Shown: positions 32,143 through 42,671 of the stretch, piece by piece
How the letters are laid out: the number at the start of each line of letters is the position of its first letter
Position numbering within the stretch: the first letter of the stretch is position 1
Origin: Antilocapra americana
Taxonomy: Eukaryota; Chordata; Mammalia; Artiodactyla; Antilocapridae
Direction: 5' to 3'
NCBI GenBank assembly: GCA_007570785.1
Contig: ML664157.1
Coordinates: forward strand, 7,830,074-7,894,073
Length of the DNA stretch: 64,000 nt
Notes under the pieces: model-generated
Databases searched by the model: none
Told to the model about the DNA's origin: nothing
What the model saw: the letters and a program-made list of their open reading frames with translations, nothing else
Made by a program: the position numbers and the translations under genes

Positions 32143-33852
32143 TACTCTGTCTCTATGCCTCCTGAGCTCTGATGCCCAGCACTGATAGAGCAAAATAGGT
32201 GAAGTTCTAGAATAGTTAGGTAGAACAAGTCATTCACTTCCCTTTTCTGTCTGCCTATGCAGCCTAAGACAGGAATAACTTCTGTGAAATTACCTAGTAA
32301 AATTCTTCTGCCTCTAAGAGAGATATTTCCATCCTAATCTTATTCAGGTGAATTCTGGCTTTAAGTAGAAGTTTTGACACACTTTCAGTAAGATTTAACT
32401 TATTGAATCTTGCGTATTATTTCAGACTTGAAAATTCTTGGCCTCAGATTTTGTCAATGAATGTATAAGATACCCATTTCCATTTTCAATGGTTTGTCAG
32501 TCAGATATTTTGCTAATTCTAGAAAAAGCCAAAGGCAGAGTCTAGCATGTCATTTCTAAAGACTTTCTTCTAGATTGTCATTGATTAATTAAAAACTAAC
32601 TAATTTAAAATTTTTCGTTGTTATATCAGTTGTGAATCAACCCAATTCTACTATTACTAGTTCATCATCCTCTGACATGCTCAGATAAATAAGCAATCAA
32701 TGTTTTCAAGTTAAAATCAAGACATACTTATTACAAAGGTAACTAATAACACTAGCTACAAAAGCAAAAACAAAAGATGACAGTCCTCTCTGAACTCTCT
32801 GCTGCCTCTACTGGGAACACTATTTATGCAGTGAAAAATCATTATTTTGAAAAATTTGCTGTAGGATTTTGCTTAGGATTAATGTCAGCTACACTGTCCT
32901 ATTTTTCATGGAATTTTAGTATATGTTATGAGTGCTACTTAATAGCAACAGAATTGGAATGAATTCTTATATATTTTGCTCTCTGAGAACTCAAAACTCT
33001 CTGTTTTATTATACCTGTTTTCACATTCCTAGAGGGTAATTTCTATATTCACGAAACCAAAGCAATGAGTGATGACAAATGTCATTGTATACAGAGTTAT
33101 AAAAATTCCCTAACTTATTTTAAATGTCCTGGATAAATGTAAAGAACAGTTTCCAGAACAATGAGTAATATCAGGACAGTATCAGCAACAATATCAGACA
33201 ATGATTGCCTTTGACAGGTGTGTATTTCTACCTCAAATCAGGTAGTACATCTTAAAATTTCTTTTAATTATAATATTCCCCACTGTACTCACATATAGCT
33301 GTTATTGACACACAGGTTCAGCAAAGAGAACTCAAAGGTTAAAGGAAATTAAGTCATTCCAGCCAACGTGCAGGCTGATCCTTGATTATCTTTTCACAGT
33401 AAAAACGTTACTGCCTGCTTCATTGCTCTGACATTCATGAAATCTCACTTTGACTTTGTTACCACATAAGCCCAAGGTTTCTCCCTCTGTTGTTCTTGTT
33501 TTTTCTCAAGAGACTGTTTGTCAGGTTTCATTTGTAATATCCTGTCTTTTGAGGTCAACTGTCTCTGGCAACCGTTTTAATGGTAACATTAATACAAGTT
33601 TTTTCTTACTTAGTAGTTTTTTCTTACTTTATTACTTTTACTTACTTGCATTTGTACATTTGATTTTCTAAAATCAAACAGCTAACAATGAGCTCTTAAA
33701 ACTTTGATTATATTATTTTCAAGGAATAATAAATTAGAGAGGAAGATCTGATGCTACAAAATGGCAAAGAGAAAGGAGCAAAGAACTTTATACAACTGAT
33801 ACCTCCTTAAATATGCATGTTTTGAGTCATATATTTTAAGATTAAAAAAAAA
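32143..33852. other. Repeat-poor unassigned DNA
   Basis: About 1.7 kb without an identifiable repeat. Short frames at 32777-32962 and 33450-33671 match nothing I know. Confidence 0.45.
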
Positions 33853-33965
33853 AAACTACATCAGAATCCCAGGTGCTTATTAAAAATGCAGACACAGGGT
33901 TCTTCCCAGGTCTGCCTCTGAAGACTTGTTATTCTTAGTCACAAACCGTCACATTAGACAGTAAT
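33853..33965 (+). mobile_element. hAT-Charlie MITE fragment (MER5/MER20 group)
   Basis: 'catcagaatcccaggtgctt' + 'attaaaaatgcagacacagg' + 'cccaggtctgcctctgaag' follow the group pattern. Confidence 0.6.
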
Positions 33966-35733
33966 TTTTAAATGAATCATCTGGAAAATATTCTTGGAAA
34001 CTAATTATTTTTCACACACCCTCATGATTTATCTATTAGTTTAAATTTGGAATTTGATATGCTGGAGTTTCTTGAAGTAGACTGTTTACAGACTGGTGAA
34101 CTTGACAGCAGTCTGGAATTTTTTCTGACTTCTCACAGAGGGAAATTGGTTGGAAAAGGAGGACAGCTTGGAAGCACCTCAATGAGATGTTACATTCGTG
34201 GCCTCTGGGAACAGAGTTTTTTTCTCTGGAAAAGCCCTGAAGGGTAAATATTATGATGGTTGAAAGCGTAATACAGCCACGTAATAAAACAGCTGCAATA
34301 TTTTCATTTGTTGGGACAGTTTCCTACACAGGCCACCTAAAAAATGGACCACTTTTAAAAACCCATAATTATTAGGCACTGCTGGGGAAAACATTGTGCT
34401 CAACCTTGAATGTTATAAAACAAGTAGGCTCCGAGTCTCATTCCTCAAGGGGCAAGATCAAACATTTGATTCTATTTGGACCACCTTTAAATAGCAAGGT
34501 CTCACTATTTTGTGGGCCGGATCTAGAGGTCTTTTACCTTCAGGGAAATTCTGAAAAACTAAGCCCTGAATTTTCAGTGTCTTATAAACAATGCCTATCT
34601 TATCTGTGTCTATCAGAGTCAAGAGGTGCTTCTCAGGGCATTTGGAAGCATTTGGTGTCAATTTTTCTGTTTTTTTTGTTTTTTTCCCCCTAAAATGAAG
34701 AAAGTCCTTATTTGGTATTTCAGAAGTTTGACATTGGTCATCACACTTTTCTACTGTTGTCCTGGCTAACTACAAGCCTGCCTGAGCTCAAGAGTTGTAG
34801 GTTTAAATTTTATTAAAAAGTGGTATCGAGAACCGAAAAGTGAACTAGAGGGCCTGGGCAGTGGCTTGGACTATTTCTGTTCTGGCCCTTACTGCTTAGT
34901 AGTCTTAGAATGATACTTTCATTCTCTGAGTGGGCGCCAGATCATTTCAAAGGTACTTTTAGGGACAAATATTTGGACATTATCTTGAGAAGCTTAGAAA
35001 TCAAGAGAATCTGTTCCCATTTCATACCACATCTGCTAGGATCATATCAATAGGCAGAGAAATAAAAATACTACTTTTAAAACTAATTACAAATTAGTTT
35101 TAAATATAAACAAACGTGTGTCTTTCCTTGTGTAAACTAATTTTCAACCATTCTATTCTTTTCTCCACATGATATTTCTGTTACCTTCTGAATCTTTTCT
35201 AGGATGTATAAAATGCTATCACACCTATTTCCAAGATAATTTAGTGTTTTACAATTGCTTTCAGTCCATAAGATGTCAAGTAATATGATGAATGATTTCC
35301 AGATTTGCAGAACTGAAGATATAAGCACCAAATGCAAAGTAACTTCCCTATGTATGGTGAACATATAAATTGAAAAGCTAAAGTAATAGGCATTATACAC
35401 ACAAAATGCACACTGACCAAAATTAAAATAAAACAGAACATTTTGTGGATTGAATTTCTATTAAGTGTGCTTATAAGCTTTCTTCATTTTTATTTTTTGT
35501 TGAAGAAAACTACAGATGCATCGATGCACTGTTCTTATAGTACTCTTGAAACTAACAAAATTTAATGAATGTTTCAAAAATTGGGGGAAAGGGAGAAGTG
35601 AATTAACCTCTAAATTCCCTAAGCTCCAATTCCCCTATCTGCAAGATAAAGATAATTCTGCTAACTACTCAGGGGCTTGTTATAAGCATTGACTGTGATA
35701 ATGTGAATAAAGCCCTTTACTCACTACCTGGAT
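33966..35733. other. Unassigned DNA
   Basis: Includes plus-strand frames at 34047-34247 and 34394-34693 with no recognised domain, splice context or CpG-rich promoter. I do not call a gene. Confidence 0.45.
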
Positions 35734-35945
35734 GGGCTTCCCTGGAGGCTCAGTGGTTAAGAACCTGCCTGCCAATTCAGGAGATGTGGGTTGGATCCCT
35801 AGGTCAGGAAGATCTCCTGGAGAAGGATATGGCAACCCACTCCTGTATTCTTGCCGGGAGAATCCCATGGACAGAGGAGTCTGGTGGGCTACAGTTCATG
35901 GAGTCACAAACAGAGTCAGACACAACTGAACAACTAAGCAACAAC
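35734..35945 (+). mobile_element. Bov-tA SINE
   Basis: Complete sense copy: 'gggcttccctggaggctcag' head, 'gttggatccctaggtcagga' B-box region, 'gtcagacacaactgaacaac' end with 'taagcaacaac' tail. Confidence 0.93.
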
Positions 35946-36189
35946 GATACACCATTGGTAGCAGGCAGTAATGGCTTACTTATGGGTTTTCTGAGCTGAG
36001 CATGATGCTTGTTACTAATGTACTTGGTCTCTTTTCATTCTCTCATGTTTAATTGTGTGATATTTACTGTGAGATGTAGATGTTTATGCTTATTTTACAA
36101 GTGAAAAAAACAGAATCAGAACTTAAGTTTATTTTCCAACATCATACAACACAGAGTGGTTAAGGTGGGAAATAACCTCAGGTGTGCTT

Positions 36190-36392
36190 CTTGGGACTTT
36201 CCTGGTGGTGCAGTGGCTAAGACTTCGAGCTTCCAAAGCAGGGGACCCAGATTCCAGCCCAGGTTAGGGAACTAGATCTGACAACCCACAGCTAAAAGGT
36301 CTTGCATGCCACAATGAAAATTGAAGATCCTGCTTGTTGCAACTAAGACTTAGCACAGCAAAATAAATACATTTTTTTTTCTTTTTTAAAAA
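36190..36392 (+). mobile_element. CHR-type tRNA-derived SINE
   Basis: 'gggactttcctggtggtgca', 'ggttagggaactagatctg', 'gttgcaactaagacttagca', then 'cagcaaaataaataca' tail with poly-T. Sense copy. Confidence 0.82.
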
Positions 36393-36805
36393 GGCACCTG
36401 CTTCTTCTGCTGCATTATACTGTGTTTTCCTGCCCCCTGGTCCAAATGTGTAAGGCTTACAATGTTTATTTTGAGTTCCTGGCAGAACTCATGGTAAGAC
36501 TGCATATTAGAATCATATCATTTTTTATGTATGGAAAACTAAAATTTACCAAGATTTTGAAAACTTAGGTCTTTTGTATCAAAATAAATGTTAAATTTCA
36601 AAGTAACCTTTGGAACGCAGACCAGTGTTCTTCCATTTGACCAGAGTACTTTGAAATTGCCAACTCACTAGTGACTCAAGTCAATTTGCCTCATTATTTG
36701 AGTCCCTTCCTTTCTTCCTTCATTCCTCAAAATATTATCTTAATAAATTTATTAATTTACCATATTCTCTTCCAGCTGTTTCCAAGAATGAAATTATCCC
36801 ATAAA
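36393..36805. other. Unassigned DNA
   Basis: No supported feature. Confidence 0.4.
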
Positions 36806-36870
36806 GATGTATGGCAAAACCAACATGATAATGTAAATAAAAATAAATAGATAAATAACTAAATAAAACA
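36806..36870 (+). mobile_element. Very short L1-BT 3' end
   Basis: Only 'gtatggcaaaaccaacatga' plus 'taatgtaaataaaaataaat' and an AAAT-rich tail: the last few dozen bases of an L1. Confidence 0.7.
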
Positions 36871-36989
36871 AGATATTTAAAAATTAAATATACTAAAAAA
36901 GCATATCTGTGAATAAACCCTAATATTCCAAAGTGTGTCCATTACATAATTTGCAATAAAGCGAAAGCTCCTTCCTTCCTTCCTTCCCT

Positions 36990-37251
36990 GCAGCTGCTGC
37001 TCCTAAGTCACGTCAGTCGACTCTGTGTGACCCCATGGACGGCAGCCCACCAGGCTCCCCCGTCTCTGGGATTCTCCAGGCAAGAACACTGGAGTGGGTT
37101 GCCATTGCCTTCTCCAATGCATGAAAGTGAAAGTGAAACCACTCAGTCGTGTCTGACTCTTTATGACCCCATGGACTGTAGCCTACCAGGCTCCTCCATC
37201 CATGGGATTTTCCAGGCAAGAGCACTGGAGTGGGGTGCCATTGCTGTCTCC
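36990..37251 (-). mobile_element. BOV-A2 SINE (dimer)
   Basis: Antisense dimer: 'cagctgctgctcctaagtca' to 'ttgccattgccttctcc', linker 'gaaagtgaaagtgaaa', then 'gtgtctgactctttatgacc' to 'ggtgccattgctgtctcc'. Candidate target duplication within a 'cttccttccct' tract on both sides. Confidence 0.93.
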
Positions 37252-37339
37252 CTTTCCTTCCCTAGTGCTACTTTAAAAGACCACATCACTGAATTTTAAC
37301 ACTCTAGCCTATTGTATTTGTTGAAAATGTTTATGTACT

Positions 37340-38012
37340 TCAACAATTAATTGAGTAACTATTAATATCATACATGATCCTGAGTTCTTGGGACATATGA
37401 GTAATTAAAACAAATACTGCCCTGGTGGAGCTTACATTCTGGTGAGAGGGTGAGGGAAACAGAAAATAAATACAATATATAAATAATATTAATATATTAT
37501 TTTGGAAGGTGCTGAGTGTTATGATAAAAGGGAAAAAAAAGCAGATTAAGGGGGTTTGAAAATGGTGGAGTAGGGGGCAGGCTGCAATTTCAGATAGGGC
37601 AGTCAGGGTAGGCCTCAGTAAGAAGGTGATATTTTTGTAAAGTTTGAAGGATATAAGGATGTGGCTTTCTAGAGGAAAGGGGTCTCAGGAAGAGGAAATA
37701 GCTTGTGCAAAGACCCCAGGTTGGGAGTGTGCCTGGCTGGGTTTGAGACAGTGTGGCTGGGATGGTGAGTGAGGTATGCAGAAGAGATCAGAGAGGAATG
37801 GGCAGATCATGCTAAGGCTTGCAAGCCATTTTAAGGAATCAGCTTTGACAGTGTGAAATGGAGGCCAATGCTATGTTTTGAATAGAGATATAACATGATA
37901 AGACTAACCTTTTAAAAAATTTCTCTTGCTGCTACATCAGACTATAGAGGTAAAGGTAGGATGAGGTCGGGGTGGGAGTACAGGGTGTTAGCAGTGGTGG
38001 TAAGTGATCATG
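37340..38012 (-). mobile_element. L2 LINE, long antisense fragment
   Basis: In antisense order: 'tggagcttacattctggtga', 'gtcagggtaggcctcagtaa', 'agcttgtgcaaagacccc', 'gatcatgctaaggcttgcaa', 'taacatgataagactaacct'. About 0.67 kb of an ancient L2 with many substitutions. Confidence 0.8.
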
Positions 38013-38239
38013 CATATGGCTTTGTACGTTTTAAACCGTTTTTAAATTCAATTAGACTCCTTAGAAAGTATGCAGACTATGTCTGCCATAACCACAGACA
38101 TATGTAAAGTATGACAGTTGATATATAGTAACAATCTAATAAATATTATATTTTGGATAGAAAAATGAGTTTTTTAGAAATAAAACCAGGTATTACTTGC
38201 CTAATTCAAAATCTCAATATTTTACACAGGTTCTACCTG

Positions 38240-38355
38240 TAAAACTCAGTTCATCCCTATGAGACTGGTGCTATGATTACACCTACCATACTGATGAGGA
38301 AACTGAGGCACAGGTGGTTATAAAACTCATCCAGGCCTAGGAGTTATCAGAGCAG
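38240..38355 (-). repeat. MIR SINE
   Basis: 'actgatgaggaaactgaggc' is the MIR core in antisense, preceded by 'gctatgattacacctacc'. Confidence 0.75.
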
Positions 38356-39814
38356 AGATGAAGTTGAGTAAGCTGGTCCCAAGACACTTGCTCTTCACAC
38401 TATGCAATACTGCTTCAAGGAAGGAAATTATAATTCACTCTAATTCATGGATTCAAAACCAGGAGTTTTTATGCTTGGCATCCATTCATTTTCATAACTG
38501 CAGAAACATGATAGATAAGGTACACGCAGATACTAGCCTGAAACATACTTTCTTTGTGAAATCAAGTCAGCCACATTAAGAAAATCTGAAATGTGCCATA
38601 AAAAGCAGCAAATTGTTAGTGATAGTTCAAATTGTACCTTTTATTTTTATTCGGTGCTGCAATATGTCAGAGTAGAAAATGTACTATGAGCAATTTGTTG
38701 TCTGAAACACTAAAGTGGCTTTCTGGCAGACTAAGATAATACATCTTCTCAGTGTAACACTATATTTGAATGCATAGAATTGTTGCATTTAAACTTAGTA
38801 ATGCTACATTTTTCCAACTCAGTTGGTGGTGTATATTTTGAGATAAATGACTGAAGAATCCAATTATACACTTCAGGTAAAGGGCACAATGAACAGCCAA
38901 AAAAGGAGCTTTATTTAGAAATACAGCACACCATATTTTTACCTCTAAAGGGAAAAAAATAAAGGCACATGACTGAAGATTAATGAACCATATGCAAAAT
39001 TTATTGAATAATTTATTTGGCAAAATAAAAGGAACACATGAAAGAAGTTTGTGAAAAAATCAGCATTGTCATTTCTGTAGTGTTTAATATTGCAATAAAA
39101 TTGAAATACAAAATAGGATGTGAAGTTGGTTAAGAAAGACAATTTTATCAGTGAAGAGTAATGATCCAAACATGCTGATGTGTTTTTAATGGCACAAGGC
39201 TATCATGAACTCCCTCAGTTCTTTAGAATACTAAGAATCCCTAGGAAGAAGATTTCTTTGTCTAGAAACCAAGTTTAAAAAATATACATATTGCTAAGAA
39301 TGAAGTAAGACCCAGCTAATGTTTGAGAATTTCACATTTTTGATTTTTAAAATATATGCCTTTCACCAGCATGTTATATATTCAGGAATATGTATGTGCC
39401 TTGCCTCACAAATTAGATGAGATCCTGAAAATGTGTCTTAAGATAACAATCCTCCTCCATTGTTCTATTATAATTCTGACTTTCTTTAAAGGATAAGAAA
39501 CAATTTACTCAGAACACTTTCATGCATGGTCTGTGTAGCTTCTCCAATGATGACAGAAAAGTAATCAAAGACAGTCAGGTATCACAATTTTTGCAGATGT
39601 ACCAAAACAAGGTGAACCTTCCTCAAGGACCCCCTCAGCAAAAGAAATGTTGAACACTCAAAATTGCTGGACACTTAACAAGATGGAAATCAGAACCTTT
39701 ACTATCTAGAATTTATGGAAATTGGGTCTCACAAACTGCCCGATTAAAGATTTTAATCGAAATAAGACAGCTTCAAAAGCTATTATGAATCATTTCCAGG
39801 CTTGATTTCAACAC
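38356..39814. other. Unassigned AT-rich DNA
   Basis: About 1.4 kb without identified repeats or exons. Confidence 0.45.
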
Positions 39815-40101
39815 CTTCACAAATATTCCTTAAGTAGCCGATCTTTGTCAAGAAATATTCAAGGCTGTGGGTGAAAGAATTTAAAGATGAATAAAATAGT
39901 CTCTGCTCTTAAAGAGTTTATTTAATCGATCAAGGAGTTTATTTAATTGAATGGTTTGCCTGGTATAGTAGTGTCCCCAGTCAGGACTGGGAGTATAGTA
40001 GTGCACAAGAAAAAGAATCCGGCTTTAAAGAATTTACATAATAATGGTACCGTCAATAAACAAGTAATCAAATAAACAAATACTGATAACATGTCTTTGC
40101 A

Positions 40102-40283
40102 GTTGGTAAAGAATCTGCCTGCAGCACAGGAGACCTGGGTTCAATCTCTGGGTTGGGAAGATCCCCTGGAGAAGGAGATGGCAACCCACTCCAGTATCCT
40201 TGCCTGGAAAATCTCATGGACAGAGGAGCCTGGCGTGCTGCAGTCCATGGGGTTGCAAAGAGTCAGGCACGACTGACTTAACT
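40102..40283 (+). mobile_element. Bov-tA SINE with 15-bp target duplication
   Basis: 5'-truncated at 'gttggtaaagaatctgcctg', then a complete body to 'gactgacttaact'. 'taacatgtctttgca' (40087-40101) and 'taacatgtcattgca' (40284-40298) flank it with one mismatch. Confidence 0.93.
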
Positions 40284-40969
40284 TAACATGTCATTGCAGG
40301 TGATAAAAAGTACAATGAGAAAAAATAAAGTAACTTTATGGGGAAATGATGGGGACAGAGGGGTTCCTATTATAGATGTGACTGACAAGGAGAACTTTCT
40401 GAGGCACTTTTACCAAGACCTGAATGAATTTCAGGAATGAGCTATGGAAAAACATATGAAAAAGAATACCAGATGTCAGGCAGGATCCCTGGGATCCCTG
40501 AGCCCAACAGGAAGGCAAATAGCTAGAATAAAGCACAGTTATTCTAGTAAGGGAGCGAAAGAAAGGGCTATGAGGATGGAGAAGTCACCTGGAACCAGGT
40601 TATATGAGGCCATGGTAAGAGTTTTAGATTTTTGCCACCGTGGGAAGAAAAGCCATTCTCAGGTTGAATGATATGATCTGATTTCTGTTTTATAAGAGCA
40701 CTCAGCTTGAAACCTATTCTGAGGTAGAGTCCACAGTGCTTACTGATGGATCAAAGTGAAGTATGGGGAAAAAAGAAGAATCAAAGTTAGCATCTATGAT
40801 GTTTGAGGCACTGGTTGACCCTGAGTATCATGTACCTGGATGGGAAACAGTCTGAGAGTTACTGTGTTGTGAAGCAGATTAGGACTTAAGTTTGAATGTG
40901 CTAAGTTTGAAATGCCTATTAGTCATTAAACTGGAGATGTCCAAGGGGGCCACTGGTAATACTAGAGTC

Positions 40970-41085
40970 TGGCAGGTTATAGTCCATGAGGCTGCAAAAG
41001 AGTTAGATATGATGTAGTGACTAGACAACAACAAATAGCAGAAAAACAATAATCCAGTTTAAAAACTGGGCAAAGGACCTAAATA
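40970..41085 (+). repeat. SINE-L1 composite block, duplicate of 42557-42670
   Basis: Starts with a Bov-tA 3' end ('agtccatgaggctgcaaaag') and runs without a break into L1 ('aacaataatccagtttaaaa', 'gcaaaggacctaaata'). The same junction occurs at 42557-42670. L2 sequence continues on both sides with only a few L2 bases missing. Confidence 0.75.
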
Positions 41086-41192
41086 TAAGGAAGAATGTGA
41101 GAGCTGCAGATATAAATTAGAAAGTCATAGTGTAAGAATGCAATTTAAAGCCCAAGGAGTGAAGGAAATTTCTCCAGCACATGAATGTAGAC

Positions 41193-41523
41193 CTTTTTGC
41201 CTTTTCATACTGTTCATGGGGTTCCCAAGGCAGAGCTCCAACCAATGAATCCTAAAGGAAATCAGTCCTAAATATTCATTGGAAAGACTGATGCTGAAGC
41301 TGAAACTCCAATACTTTGGCCACCTGATGTGAAGAACTGACTTATTGGAAAAGACCCTGATGCTGGGAAAGATTGAAGGTGAGAGAAGGGGACGACAGAG
41401 GATAAGATGGTTGGATGGTATCACTGACGCGATGGACGTGAGTTTGAGCAGGCTCCAGGGGTTGGTGATGGACAGGGAAGCCTAAGAGTCAGACATGACT
41501 GAGCAACTGAACTGAACTGAACT
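41193..41523. mobile_element. BovB fragment with inverted 5' block, inside L2
   Basis: 41193-41238 ('ctttttgccttttcatactg', 'ttcatggggttcccaaggca') is the reverse complement of the BovB 5' region; from about 41240 the BovB 3' end is sense ('aaggaaatcagtcctaaata' to 'gagcaactgaactgaactga'). Flanked by 'gaatgtagac' (41183-41192) and 'gaatatagac' (41524-41533). Confidence 0.8.
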
Positions 41524-41640
41524 GAATATAGACAGACAAGGGTTAGAGGTCTGAACCCTCAGTGTTTAGGTGATAGAAAAGTAATGTGAGATCATAGTAG
41601 CTAATGTAGTATAAGCAGAACTAAGAAAATAACCATGGAT

Positions 41641-42114
41641 ATTGACAGTTGTTCTAAAGGTGTACTGCTGCACAACGAAACTTCCAAAAACTGAGTGGCG
41701 TGAAACAGCCACCGTTTTGTAAGATCATGATTCTATGGGTCATCAATTTAGGCAAGTCAAACTAGGAATGATTTATCATTCAGTTGGGCTGGCTAAAACA
41801 AGTGGGAATTGTTGCATCCATATATATACATCAGTTCTCTACTTAGCCTCTCTACACGAAAGTTTGGACTTTCTCACTGGATAGTGGTATCAGAGTATTC
41901 AAACACTTTGGTCAAACTCCAAGAAACTAAGCTAGAAACTGTCATTCTCTTAATAATTGGAGCCTAAATTGGTAGTGTTCCTTCTGCCATAATCTCCTGT
42001 TCAAATCAGTATTGACAGTCAGCCCATGTTCACTTAAGAGAAATGCTCCCCGCCTGACTATGTTTAAACTACCATGCCAATCTCTTAATAGCTATTAACT
42101 ATTAAAAAATAGTC
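41641..42114. repeat. Possible old LTR-type repeat (MLT-like), uncertain
   Basis: 'gctgcacaacgaaacttcca' + 'aaaactgagtggcgtgaaac' + 'gattctatgggtcatcaatt' resemble a dispersed mammalian LTR-type repeat. The rest of the stretch is unassigned. Confidence 0.35.
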
Positions 42115-42671
42115 ATTTCTTGAACCACCATGTATAAAAGAATAAACTAAGAGGAAAATTATTTTTAGACAAATAAAAATGAGAACACAACATAACAGAA
42201 CTTTGGAGATACAGCAAAAGCAGTTCTAGACGCAAATTTTATAGCTATAAATCCACTTCTCAAGTAAATGGAAAGATTGTAAATAACCTAACTTTGCATC
42301 TCAAGACTTAAACATAAGTGCTGAAGCCATAAAACTGCTAGAAGAAAATATAGGAAAAAATTCTTTGATACAGGCCTTAGCAATGATTCTTTTGGAGATG
42401 AAACTTAAAGGACAATCAACAGAATCAAAAATAAGTGGGATTATATCACACTAAAAACTTCTACACAGCAAAAGAAATGATCAACAAAATAGTGAAGGCA
42501 ACTTTATAGAATACACTAGTATTCTTCCCTGGAAAATCCCATGGACAGAGGACCCTGGTGGGCTACAATCCATGGGGTTGCAAAAGAGTCAGACATGACT
42601 TAGTGACTAAACAACAACAAATAGAAGAAAAACAATAATCTAGTTTAAAAATGGGTGAAGGACCTAAATAA
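42115..42671 (+). mobile_element. L1M fragment, with a SINE end replacing part of it
   Basis: L1 ORF2 pieces 'ctttggagatacagcaaaag', 'ccataaaactgctagaagaa', 'gcaaaagaaatgatcaacaa', then, after a Bov-tA 3' piece (about 42519-42622), 'aacaataatctagtttaaaa'. About 90 bp of L1 expected there is absent. Confidence 0.7.
42519..42622 (+). mobile_element. Bov-tA SINE 3' part
   Basis: 'gtattcttccctggaaaatc' to 'cttagtgactaaacaacaac'. The tRNA head is missing and no target duplication is evident. Confidence 0.8.

Larger units (their letters stand above)
39815..41640 (-). mobile_element. L2 LINE, long antisense copy with three insertions
   Basis: Antisense L2 motifs appear in order on both sides of the insertions: 'gaatttacataataatggta', 'gacctgaatgaatttcagg', 'gagtttttagatttttgcca' like, 'gatatgatctgatttctg', 'gtagagtccacagtgcttac', 'aagtttgaaatgcctattag', 'gagctgcagatataaattag'. 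Interrupted by a Bov-tA SINE (40102-40283), a SINE-L1 composite (40970-41085) and a BovB (41193-41523). Confidence 0.75.

Noticed and set aside
34047..34693. Two neighbouring plus-strand frames as a small gene
   Set aside because: No homology that I recognise, no consensus start context or downstream poly-A signal in register.
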